DNA from: Amycolatopsis sp. CA-230715
Lineage (GTDB): Bacteria > Actinomycetota > Actinomycetes > Mycobacteriales > Pseudonocardiaceae
NCBI RefSeq assembly: GCF_018736145.1
Contig: NZ_CP059997.1
Span: forward strand, 2,789,501 to 2,853,500
DNA length: 64,000 nt
Reading direction: 5' to 3'
How positions within the stretch are numbered: position 1 is the stretch's first letter; each line of letters begins with the position of its first letter. The notes beneath the pieces were generated by a model. The model saw only the letters and a program-made list of their open reading frames with translations, ran no database searches and was not told the origin of the DNA. Shown piece by piece: positions 1 through 7,861 of the stretch. The position numbers and the translations under genes were made by a program.

Positions 1-1265
1 GCGCGGGCCGCCGCGGTGACGGCGACGTGGAACGCCTCGAAACCGTCCCAGGTGCACGACGTCTCGAACGTCTCCACGATCATCGAACGCCTGGCGAGGG
101 CGTCGCGCTGGTACGGCATCCGCAGGAACGACGACCGCCACGCCGAAGCCGAATCGCCGTCCTGGCGCGCGGAATCCTTGCCACGCCTCGCTTTCACCAC
201 GCCTCCGCCCCCGGTGGCCAGGTCCAGCGCGCGGTCCAGCCACGCGTCCACCGGGTGATCGGCGGATTCGAAGCCGACCAGCAGCAGCCCCCCGCCGGTG
301 CTCGCGCCCGCGTTGAGGAACGCCTCCGCGGGATCGAGCAGCCGGCAGTTCGACGGGTGGAGCCCCGACTGCGCGATCGCGCGGGTGGCGGCGACCGCGT
401 CGTCCCAGTCGTCGAAGGCGACCGACGCGGTGACCTGCCATACCGGCCGGGCCCGCAGGCGCATCCACGCCTCGGTGATCACGCCGAGCGTCCCCTCGGA
501 ACCGAGGAACAGGCGGTCCGGCGCCGGGCCCGCGCCCGAACCCGGCAGCCGCCGCGACTCGCTGATCCCGGCGGGCGTGACGACCCGCAGCGATTCGGTG
601 AGATCGTCAATATGCGTTGCCAGCGTGGCGAAATGCCCACCGGCGCGGGTGGCGAGCCAGCCGCCGAGGGTGGAGAAGGCGAACGACTGCGGGAAGTGCC
701 GCAGGGTCAGGCCCAGCGGGCGAAGGCGGCCCTCCAGCGCGGGGCCGTAGATCCCGGCCTGGATCCGCGCGGCCCTGCTGACCGTGTCCACTTCGGACAC
801 CGCGTCGAGGCGGGCCAGGTCCATCGACACCGCGGGTCCGTCGAAGCGCGGTTCGACGCCGCCGACCACGGAACTTCCGCCACCGTAAGGGATCACCGGG
901 ATGCGGGAGGCCGAGCACCAGTCGAGCAGATCGACGACGTCCTGCTCGGTGCGCGGGCGGGCGACGAGGTCGGGGATGTGGTCGAGCCTGCCGAGGAGGT
1001 TGCGGACGACGTCGCGGAAGGCCTTGCCGCGCGCGTGGGACAGCCGATCAACGGGGTCGTCGCCGCACAACGCGGCCAGCGTCCCCGGCGGCCGGATCCG
1101 CGACGGCGGTACGGCGAGGTCCGACGGCAGGGGCGGGGCGTGATCGGTGAAGTCGTGGCCGGGCAGCATCGCCGCCGTGCGAGCGACCAGCGCGCCGGTT
1201 TCCTGTTCGGACAACGCTTCGGCGGTGGTCCCCCACCCCCACCAGGAACGGTCCGCGGTCGACAT
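1..1265 (-). CDS. Alkyl-dihydroxyacetonephosphate synthase-like FAD-binding oxidase (C-terminus beyond window)
   Basis: Reading inward from ATG at 1265 gives 421 codons with no stop before the window edge, so about the last 100 residues of a roughly 530-residue family are missing. The N-terminus has the WWGWG motif (residues 8-12) typical of alkyl-DHAP synthase (AGPS) homologues. A PCMH-type FAD-binding domain follows, with the glycine-rich loop IPYGGGSSVVGG (about 125-136) and GSEGTLGVITEA (255-266). AGPS in eukaryotes makes ether lipids by swapping the acyl chain of acyl-DHAP for an alkyl group. In actinobacteria the substrate is unproven, and a generic FAD-linked oxidase acting on a hydroxy acid is the alternative. 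It diverges from the gene at 1329 across a strong palindrome and is probably TetR-controlled. Family assignment is firm, substrate is not. Confidence 0.85.
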   Translation of the reverse strand, partial: MSTADRSWWGWGTTAEALSEQETGALVARTAAMLPGHDFTDHAPPLPSDLAVPPSRIRPPGTLAALCGDDPVDRLSHARGKAFRDVVRNLLGRLDHIPDLVARPRTEQDVVDLLDWCSASRIPVIPYGGGSSVVGGVEPRFDGPAVSMDLARLDAVSEVDTVSRAARIQAGIYGPALEGRLRPLGLTLRHFPQSFAFSTLGGWLATRAGGHFATLATHIDDLTESLRVVTPAGISESRRLPGSGAGPAPDRLFLGSEGTLGVITEAWMRLRARPVWQVTASVAFDDWDDAVAATRAIAQSGLHPSNCRLLDPAEAFLNAGASTGGGLLLVGFESADHPVDAWLDRALDLATGGGGVVKARRGKDSARQDGDSASAWRSSFLRMPYQRDALARRSMIVETFETSCTWDGFEAFHVAVTAAAR

Positions 1266-1292
1266 CGGCACCTCCGCTCGATCTGACTCACT

Positions 1293-1318
1293 GGTAAGTT
1301 ACTCGTCAGTTAGTTACC
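1293..1318. promoter_or_regulatory. Candidate TetR-type operator, 26-bp imperfect palindrome
   Basis: The 64-bp gap between divergent starts at 1265 and 1329 holds a dyad with outer arms GGTAA and TTACC and inner half-sites ACT and AGT (pattern GGTAAnTnACTnnnnAGTnAnTTACC). It is AT-rich against a GC-rich background and centred between the two starts. Such dyads are typical TetR-family operators in actinobacterial lipid genes. No regulator gene adjoins it, so the cognate factor is unknown. Confidence 0.6.
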
Positions 1319-1328
1319 CTGTCAACGC

Positions 1329-2408
1329 ATGGAGCACAGCACCGCGCGGCTGCTGCGGACGGCCGCCCCCGTTCTGGTCGGCCGGGTCCTGCCCAAAGTG
1401 GACCGTCGCATCGAGGAATCCAGGCGCCCGTTCACCCGCCGCGATCTGATGCGTCCGCACGTGGACTCGCGGACCTGGGCTTGGACGCACTACGGCGTCT
1501 TCGTGCCGCGGCTGCCCGCGCCGTACCGCTACCTCAACACCATGACGTTCGTCGGCGCCACCGGCACGGTGTGCTTCGACAACGACTACCTGGCCGCACC
1601 GGACGCGCGCCGCACCGCGACCGTCCTGTCTTCCACCGCCGCGGACGGGCACCACCACTACCGCGCCTACGACACCCGCGAGGACTGCGCGTTCGCGGCG
1701 GACGGGTCGCGGCTGGCCTGGGGCGGCGATCTCGTCATCGAGGCGGACCACCCTGGGTACCGGCTGCGGTCGGGCTACGGCCGGTTCGGAGCGGACCTGG
1801 AGATCACCGCCACCTCCCAGGTCTCCTGGTTCGTGCGGACGCCGTTCTACGATCACCTGAGCCTGCTCGCGACCTGTCGCGGGACGGTGACCGACGGCGG
1901 CGAAACCGTCGACGTCGGCGGTCTGTGCACAGTGGAGTACGCCCGATCCGTTTCACCGCAGGCGTTGTCGCGCACACCGGTGCCGCCGCGCTGGAAGCTG
2001 CCCGTCGACTTCTTCACCTACCACGTGATCGACCTCGACGAGCGGACCCAGTTGCTGCTCACCGACGTCCGTGCCGCGGGCGCCACCGCGTGCAAACTGG
2101 CGCACCTGCGCGTACTGGACGGCGAAACGACCGTGTACCAAGAAGTTTCGTTCGAGGTGACCCCGCGCGCGGAGCCCGAGATCGACCCGGTGGGCCGCGC
2201 CATGCGGGTACCGCGCGGGTTCCGCTGGACCGTGCGGGACGGCGCGGAGGAGATCGCCGTGCTCGACGGGACGGTGGACACTCCCCTGCGGTACGGGCAC
2301 GGACGCGGTTACGTGGGCGCGTACTCGTTCAAAGGCACCTTCCGCGGCGGGCCGGTCTCGGGCACGGCCTACTTCGAATGGATCGACTGCGAGTCTCGTT
2401 CGAAGTAG
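1329..2408 (+). CDS. Conserved hypothetical protein, 359 aa
   Basis: Good codon-position GC bias and an ATG 10 nt after the divergent operator support this as a real gene. The protein is soluble and rich in Trp, Tyr and beta-forming residues (SRTWAWTHYGVFVP near residue 47, YFEWIDCES at the end), with no signal peptide or membrane helix. The alternating beta pattern resembles large lipocalin-like folds (CrtC/AttH type) used on hydrophobic ligands, but I see no diagnostic motif and do not assign a function. Shared control with the AGPS-like gene would suggest a lipid or ether-lipid role (inference). It ends 26 nt before the convergent nudC stop. Confidence 0.8.
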   Translation: MEHSTARLLRTAAPVLVGRVLPKVDRRIEESRRPFTRRDLMRPHVDSRTWAWTHYGVFVPRLPAPYRYLNTMTFVGATGTVCFDNDYLAAPDARRTATVLSSTAADGHHHYRAYDTREDCAFAADGSRLAWGGDLVIEADHPGYRLRSGYGRFGADLEITATSQVSWFVRTPFYDHLSLLATCRGTVTDGGETVDVGGLCTVEYARSVSPQALSRTPVPPRWKLPVDFFTYHVIDLDERTQLLLTDVRAAGATACKLAHLRVLDGETTVYQEVSFEVTPRAEPEIDPVGRAMRVPRGFRWTVRDGAEEIAVLDGTVDTPLRYGHGRGYVGAYSFKGTFRGGPVSGTAYFEWIDCESRSK

Positions 2409-2434
2409 GCCGCGAACGTGTTCCGGGGAACGGG

Positions 2435-3457
2435 TCAGGCTTCGGCGTCGGCCCACGCTTTCAGCATCACGCGCGCGATCGACGAGTTGCCGGGGAGCAC
2501 CAGGTTCGCGGCGCCTCCCCCGATCGGCGTCGGTTTCGCGTTTTCGTTGCGCAGCAAGCTGTTCTCGAACGCGGCGCGCACCTCCGCGCGCGAAACCCAC
2601 AGCGCCTGCTCGATTTCGCCGTCGGCGGGCTTGAGCGGCGCGGCGACGTCCGCGCGCGCGGTGAAGCCCAGCATGATCGAGCGCGGGAACGGCCACGGCT
2701 GGCTGCCGAGGTACCGCGGTGCGCGCACCTCGACGCCGACCTCTTCCCTGATCTCGCGTTCGACGCAGCCTTCGAGCGACTCGCCCGCTTCGACGAACCC
2801 GGCCAGCACCGAGTACCGGTCCTTCGGCCAGATCGGCTGGCGCGCCAGCAGCACGTGTTCGCCGTTCACGCCGACGTCGTCGTGCACGAGGCAGATCACC
2901 GCGGGATCGGTCCGCGGGTACTCCTCGCGCCCGCAGTTCGCGCACTTGCTCGCCCAGCCGAACTGCACGAGCACGGTCTCCCCGCCGCACTTCGCGCAGA
3001 ACCTCGCGCGGCGCGACCAGTTCCGCAGCGCCTGCGCGGTGGTGAACAGGCCCGCCGAGGTGTCGTCGAGTAGATCGCCGTAGCCGCGCAGGTCGACCCA
3101 CAGCTCACCGTCGTACGACGGCACCTCCTCGACGAAGCCCCAGCTCCCCGGCGACCGCACGACCACCGGATCGCCCTGCGGCTCTCCCGGCATCGTCCAG
3201 TAGTCGGTGCCCTCCCACTCGCCGAGGAACGCCGCGTCCTCGGCGGGCCGGGGCCCGAAGTCGACGGCCTTGCGGGTGGCGAGCGCGGACGCGGTGTCCT
3301 CGCGGACCGGCGTGCGGCCCTCACCGGAAAGCAGCACCACGCGCGCGTCCGACCACCGCGACTCGAGCCTTTCCGGATCGGTGCGCAGCGTCTCTTGACG
3401 GTCCACAGTGGACCGGGAGAGCGTAGGCAGCTCGCCGAGGTGGAACGGCGCGGTCAC
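2435..3457 (-). CDS. nudC: NAD(+) diphosphatase (NADH pyrophosphatase) / deNADding enzyme
   Basis: The 340-residue protein hydrolyses NAD(H) to NMN(H) and AMP and, in the well-studied family, can remove NAD caps from RNA 5' ends. Visible hallmarks are a four-Cys zinc ribbon (C154, C157, C172, C175), a complete Nudix box (residues 220-242, GX5EX7REUXEEXGU pattern: GFVEAGESLEG...REIREEVGV) and the NudC-specific SQPWPFPRS signature (252-260) just after it. The GTG start overlaps the upstream peptidase stop by 4 nt (GTGA), so it is translationally coupled and last in the operon running from 9652. M. tuberculosis Rv3199c is the positional counterpart. Confidence 0.95.
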   Translation of the reverse strand: MTAPFHLGELPTLSRSTVDRQETLRTDPERLESRWSDARVVLLSGEGRTPVREDTASALATRKAVDFGPRPAEDAAFLGEWEGTDYWTMPGEPQGDPVVVRSPGSWGFVEEVPSYDGELWVDLRGYGDLLDDTSAGLFTTAQALRNWSRRARFCAKCGGETVLVQFGWASKCANCGREEYPRTDPAVICLVHDDVGVNGEHVLLARQPIWPKDRYSVLAGFVEAGESLEGCVEREIREEVGVEVRAPRYLGSQPWPFPRSIMLGFTARADVAAPLKPADGEIEQALWVSRAEVRAAFENSLLRNENAKPTPIGGGAANLVLPGNSSIARVMLKAWADAEA

Positions 3458-4839
3458 GACGGTTCGCCGACGGTGACCCCGCCGAGCGCGGTCAGCTTCG
3501 GCCCCAGCTTCTCGGCGTCCCCGACGACCACACCGGTGAACCGGCCCGGCGCGAAGAAGTCCAGCGCCGCTTGCGCCACGTCGTCCACGGTCACCGCGGC
3601 GAGCCGCTCGGGGTGCGCCGCGACCCAGTCGAGGCCGAGCCCGGTCGAGGCGAGCGCGGTGAGCTGCCCGGCGAGCCCGGTCTGCGACGCGGTGGAGGTG
3701 ACCAGCGAGCCGATCGCGTACTGCCGCGCGGATTCCACTTCGGACTCCGTCGGCGGCACGAGGCCGAGCTTGCCGAGCTCGTAGCGGGTTTCCAGCAGCG
3801 CCGCCGCGGTGACGTCGCTCGCGGTGTCCGCGTCGACGTTGACCACGGCGGAGGCACCGGTGAACTCGAACCCGGAATGCGCGCCGTAGGTGTATCCCTT
3901 GTCCTCGCGGATGTTTTCCACCAGCCGCGAGGAAAAGTAGCCGCCGAACACGAAGTTGGTGATCTGGAGGGCGGCGTAGCGCGGGTCCGTGCGCGGCACC
4001 GCCTGCGCGGACAACCGGATCTGCGACTGCACCGCGCCGGGCCTCGGCACGAACAGCACGTCGCCACCGGTCAGCTCGGGCAACGGGGCGAGCACCTTCA
4101 CGGAGCCGTTGGTGCCCCAGCCGCTGAACGCGCGCTCGATGTCGCCGACGACCTTCTCCGGGTCGATGTCGCCGACGATCACCATGGTCGCGCCGCGCGG
4201 CAGCACCGAGGCGGCGTGCAGCGCGCGGACGCCTTCCGGGGTCACCTTCACGATGTCCTCGGCGTGCGGCACCTCGCGCGTCGCGGGGTGGCTGCCGTAG
4301 CGGTGCTTCTGCAGCGCCTCGCGGGCGATCGTCCTCGGCTGGGTGCGCGCGACCGCGAGCCGCTCCACCAGCCGCTCCGACTCCCTCGCCACCTCAGCGT
4401 CCACATAGGACGCACCGGTGAGCACGTCGGCGAACACGTCCAGCAAGGTCGGCAGGCCGCTGGCCAATGCGTTGCCGTTGAACGAAAGCCGCTCCGGGTC
4501 GACGCCGACGCCGATTTCGCCACCGATCAGCGCCAGCTCGGTGTCGATCGCGACCCTGTCCCGCTTCGCGGTGCCGGTGAGCAGGGTTTCCGCGAGCACC
4601 TCCGCGGTCGCGGGGTGCAGCTCGTCGTCACCGGCGAACGGGATCCAGAGCCGCACCTCGACGAGCGGCACGGTGGCCTTGCGGACCGCGAGCACGCGCA
4701 GGCCGTTCGCCAGCACGGTGTCCACATGGGACAGATCGGCGGCGGCGCGCTGCTCGCCGAGCTCGGGCACCGGCCTCGGGCCGCGCTCGGTGCGGCCGAT
4801 TTCCTCGGCGGTGCGGTGGGATGTCGAAGTCACGCTCAC
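3454..4839 (-). CDS. M16 family peptidase, non-catalytic subunit
   Basis: This 461-residue protein has the two-lobed M16 (pitrilysin/insulinase) fold but no HXXEH zinc site in its N-terminal lobe, where the helix reads HPATAEVLAETLL. The C-terminal lobe keeps the EDKGYTYGAHSGF segment holding the Arg/Tyr-type substrate-binding pair characteristic of the inactive partner. M16B peptidases of this type pair an active subunit with an inactive one, and the gene immediately upstream is the active one. The two overlap by 4 nt (4836-4839), implying coupled translation and a heterodimer. The substrate is unknown; processing of secreted or membrane peptides is a guess. Confidence 0.9.
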   Translation of the reverse strand: MSVTSTSHRTAEEIGRTERGPRPVPELGEQRAAADLSHVDTVLANGLRVLAVRKATVPLVEVRLWIPFAGDDELHPATAEVLAETLLTGTAKRDRVAIDTELALIGGEIGVGVDPERLSFNGNALASGLPTLLDVFADVLTGASYVDAEVARESERLVERLAVARTQPRTIAREALQKHRYGSHPATREVPHAEDIVKVTPEGVRALHAASVLPRGATMVIVGDIDPEKVVGDIERAFSGWGTNGSVKVLAPLPELTGGDVLFVPRPGAVQSQIRLSAQAVPRTDPRYAALQITNFVFGGYFSSRLVENIREDKGYTYGAHSGFEFTGASAVVNVDADTASDVTAAALLETRYELGKLGLVPPTESEVESARQYAIGSLVTSTASQTGLAGQLTALASTGLGLDWVAAHPERLAAVTVDDVAQAALDFFAPGRFTGVVVGDAEKLGPKLTALGGVTVGEPS

Positions 4840-6119
4840 TTGCCTTCCTGCTCGGGCTTGACCACCAGTACCGCACGCGAGTCGGGGCGCAGCGCCTTGG
4901 CCGCGGCCGCGACGTCGTCCGAGGTCACCGCCGCGATCCGGTCGGCGAGGGTGGCCACCAGCGCCGGATCGTCGTAGAGCAGCTCGAACGAGCCGAACGC
5001 GAGCGTCCGCGAAACGAGCCTGTCGTGCTCGGAGTGCAGCCCGGCGGCCCAGCGCGCGGTCACCCTGGCGAGTTCCTGCTCGTCGGGCGGCGCGGCGGCG
5101 AGCTTCTCCAGCTCCTCGTCGAGCGCGCCGAGGATCCGGTCCGGCTCGACCTCGGGCGCGTGGATCGCGGTGATGGTGAACACGTCGGGGTCGCGCGCTT
5201 CGAACGGGCCGAACAGCCCGGCACCGGCGCCGAGATCGGTGACCAGCGGCTCGCGGTGCACGAGCCGCTGCTGCAGCCGCGCGCCGTCGCCGTCGCCGAG
5301 CACACCGCCGAGCACCAGGTTCGCCAGGTAGCCGTCGAGGTCGTTGATCGGGTCCGGCATCCGGTAGCCGACCGCGAGCGCGGGCAGCGGGGCGTGCGGG
5401 TCGAGCTGCTCGCCGCGCAGCTCACCGGCGGGCGGCGGCTCGGCGAACGACGGGCGCGGCGGCTTCGGGCGCGCGGGCACGTCCCCGAAGTGGCGCTCGA
5501 TGAGTTCGCGCGCGTTGTCGACGGTGAAATCGCCCGCCACGGTCAGCACCGCGTTCGCGGGCGCGTAGTAGGTGTCGAAGAAGGCCGCGCAGTCCTCGAG
5601 CGACGCCTGTTCGAGATCGGTGAAGTCGCCGTACCCGTTGTGCGCGTTGGGAAAGGTCTTGTACAGCACCGGCGGCAGCAGGATCCACGGGAACCCGCCG
5701 TAGGGCCGGTTCAGCACGTTGAGCCGGATCTCCTCCTTCACCACGTCGATCTGGTTCGCGAGGTTCTCGGCGGTGAGCTTGGGGGCGCGCATCCGGTCGG
5801 CCTCGAGGAACAGCGCGCGTTCGAGCGCGGCCGCGGGCAGCACCTCGAAGTAGTCCGTGTAGTCCGGGTGGGTCGACCCGTTGAAGGTGCCGCCGCTGGA
5901 CTGGACGTACCGGAAGTGCGCGAGCTTCTCGAGGCTCTCACTCCCCTGGAACATCAGGTGCTCGAAGAGGTGCGCGAATCCCGTGCGCCCTTCGGGCTCG
6001 GAGCGGAAGCCCACGTCGTAGTGCACGCTGACGCCGACCACCGGTGCGGTCGGGTCCGGCGCGAGCACCACGCGGAGGCCGTTGTCGAGGGTGTACCTGG
6101 TGAGGTCGGGTGCGGCCAT
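4836..6119 (-). CDS. M16 family zinc peptidase, catalytic subunit
   Basis: The 427-residue protein carries the inverted zinc motif HLFEH (H50, E53, H54) with the third ligand Glu at 130 (VVKEEIRLN), exactly 76 residues after H54 as in the HXXEH-76-E consensus. I chose ATG 6119 because GGGTGGGG lies just upstream; an in-frame GTG at 6128 is the alternative. No signal peptide is visible, so it is predicted cytoplasmic. It is followed by the inactive partner with a 4-nt overlap and lies 42 nt downstream of a DUF2207 gene in the same operon. Confidence 0.92.
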   Translation of the reverse strand: MAAPDLTRYTLDNGLRVVLAPDPTAPVVGVSVHYDVGFRSEPEGRTGFAHLFEHLMFQGSESLEKLAHFRYVQSSGGTFNGSTHPDYTDYFEVLPAAALERALFLEADRMRAPKLTAENLANQIDVVKEEIRLNVLNRPYGGFPWILLPPVLYKTFPNAHNGYGDFTDLEQASLEDCAAFFDTYYAPANAVLTVAGDFTVDNARELIERHFGDVPARPKPPRPSFAEPPPAGELRGEQLDPHAPLPALAVGYRMPDPINDLDGYLANLVLGGVLGDGDGARLQQRLVHREPLVTDLGAGAGLFGPFEARDPDVFTITAIHAPEVEPDRILGALDEELEKLAAAPPDEQELARVTARWAAGLHSEHDRLVSRTLAFGSFELLYDDPALVATLADRIAAVTSDDVAAAAKALRPDSRAVLVVKPEQEGK

Positions 6120-6161
6120 GCGCCCCACCCTACGACCAAGCCGGACCGGACGTGGCCGGTC

Positions 6162-7850
6162 CTACCGCGTTCGCCCCGCCCACCGCACCAGCCCGCGCAG
6201 CGCCTCGGCGTCGGCGAGCGCCTGGGTCCTCCGCAATTTGACGGAGACGGCGAAAGCACCGCTCAGGGTGGCGACGAACTCCTCGACGCCTCCGAGCGCC
6301 TCCGAGTTTTTCTCGGCGACATACCAGTAAACGTCCGGAGCCCGCTTGAGCTGGCCGAACGCCGCGAACCACGCCGGGGTCTCCCCCAGCGCGAGCGCGT
6401 AGGCGAGGCCGCGCGAGAACACCACGTCCCGTTCGAGCTTGGGAACGCCCTTCGCGCGCGTGCCGTGCACCTGCTCGGCGAGCCCGCGCAGCCTGCGCGC
6501 CAACGCGTGGCCGCGCGCCGTTCGCGCAGGGAGAACACGGCCCGCGACGGCGAGCGCGCCACCCGCGAGCGCCAGTACCACGCCGAGCTGGGCGTACCCG
6601 ACGGTCACCGTGAGCAGCACGGTCAGGAACACGCCGTAGCCGATGATCCGCAGCCCGGCCTTGGTGAGCCTGCCGGACTGCCGGTCCGGTGGCCGGGAGA
6701 ACCAGCGGCGGCGCACGACGTCGGTGTAGAGGGCCTCGCGGATGCCGTCGAGGGCGCCGCCCTTCGTCGCGAGCGCGGAGACGGGCACCGGTTCTTCGGC
6801 TGTCCCGAAGAGCATCTCGAACACCGCGTGCTCGTAGGCGGTGAGCTGGTCGTCTGGCTCGTTGCGGCGGACGAGCAGCCAGTCCGGGACCTCGCGCTCC
6901 CCTGCCGGGACCTCGCTGACCCACAGGTAGTTGCGCACGGCGAGGTCCAGCACGGTGGCCGCGACGTCGAGCGGGTCCATCCGGCTCGCCAGCACGGTCC
7001 CCGCGTGCCCCGGCAGCGCGCCGTCGGGTGAGGCGAACTGGTCGTCCTCGGTGAGCATCTCCACCGGCGACGGGCGGACCGGTGCCGACGCGCGGCGCCG
7101 CAGCACCGCCACCCTGCCGCCGCCGGCGAGCAGCAGGAGCGCGAACACCACCCAGGCCACGCCGACCGGCCAGGTCACCACGAACGCGCCCGCGAAGGTG
7201 TCCGACGGCTCCAGGTCCTCGTTCGGCGGCACCAGCCCCGGCGGCAGCTCCACCGTGATGTCCATGCGGTCGCTCGCGCGCAGGTTCTGCTGGCTGAACC
7301 GGCTCAGCCCGGTGTGGTCGATCTGGGCGGCCTGGCATTCGGCCGGCTCGTAGGTGTCCGCCTCGGGGCCGACCTGGCAGCGCACCGCGCTCGCGATCGC
7401 CGGTGCCGCCACGGACGCGCGCACGAGGTTCAGCCCGGTGTCCCAGCCCCCTTCCAGCCGCCAGGAAGCCGTGAGCACGCCCCGGTTCTCCGCGACCGCA
7501 CCGTCCACTGTGTACCGGAGAATCGAGGTGCCCTGCTTGAACCGCGCGGTGAGCTCGTCGTCGGTCTTCGTCACGTCGCCGGAGCCTTCGAGCACCGCGT
7601 CCCGCACCGTGTAGACGCGGTCGCGATGGTGCCCCGCGGCCCGCCGCAACGGGATGCGCCGCGTCATTTCCGTACCGTCGGGCACCGAAACGGCTTCGGC
7701 GATGTGCAGCGCGCCGTCCTTGCCGATCTTCACCGTCAGCTCGGCGCTCTTCGGCAGCGCGGGCACCGGCGTGTCGTCCTGCGCGGCCGCGGTGCCGGGA
7801 ACGAGCGCGCACAGCACGGCGCACAGCACCACGATCCGCCGCACGACCAC
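6162..7850 (-). CDS. DUF2207 domain membrane protein (second paralogue)
   Basis: From GTG 7850 the 562-residue product has a signal sequence (VVRRIVVLCAVLCALVPGTAAAQ), then an extracellular beta-rich DUF2207 domain (AELTVKIGKDGALHIAEAV onward). A membrane helix follows near WPVGVAWVVFALLLLAG, then a cytoplasmic part containing a further hydrophobic hairpin (LLTVTVGYAQLGVVLALAGG). It ends with a conserved region bearing VYWYVAEKN. Longer upstream reading is rejected because it enters the preceding gene in another frame. The start is 11 nt after the stop of its paralogue at 7862. DUF2207 proteins have no settled biochemical function; envelope or stress roles have been proposed. The tandem pair probably acts together. 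Confidence 0.88.
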   Translation of the reverse strand: MVVRRIVVLCAVLCALVPGTAAAQDDTPVPALPKSAELTVKIGKDGALHIAEAVSVPDGTEMTRRIPLRRAAGHHRDRVYTVRDAVLEGSGDVTKTDDELTARFKQGTSILRYTVDGAVAENRGVLTASWRLEGGWDTGLNLVRASVAAPAIASAVRCQVGPEADTYEPAECQAAQIDHTGLSRFSQQNLRASDRMDITVELPPGLVPPNEDLEPSDTFAGAFVVTWPVGVAWVVFALLLLAGGGRVAVLRRRASAPVRPSPVEMLTEDDQFASPDGALPGHAGTVLASRMDPLDVAATVLDLAVRNYLWVSEVPAGEREVPDWLLVRRNEPDDQLTAYEHAVFEMLFGTAEEPVPVSALATKGGALDGIREALYTDVVRRRWFSRPPDRQSGRLTKAGLRIIGYGVFLTVLLTVTVGYAQLGVVLALAGGALAVAGRVLPARTARGHALARRLRGLAEQVHGTRAKGVPKLERDVVFSRGLAYALALGETPAWFAAFGQLKRAPDVYWYVAEKNSEALGGVEEFVATLSGAFAVSVKLRRTQALADAEALRGLVRWAGRTR

Positions 7851-7861
7851 GGTCCGCGGGA

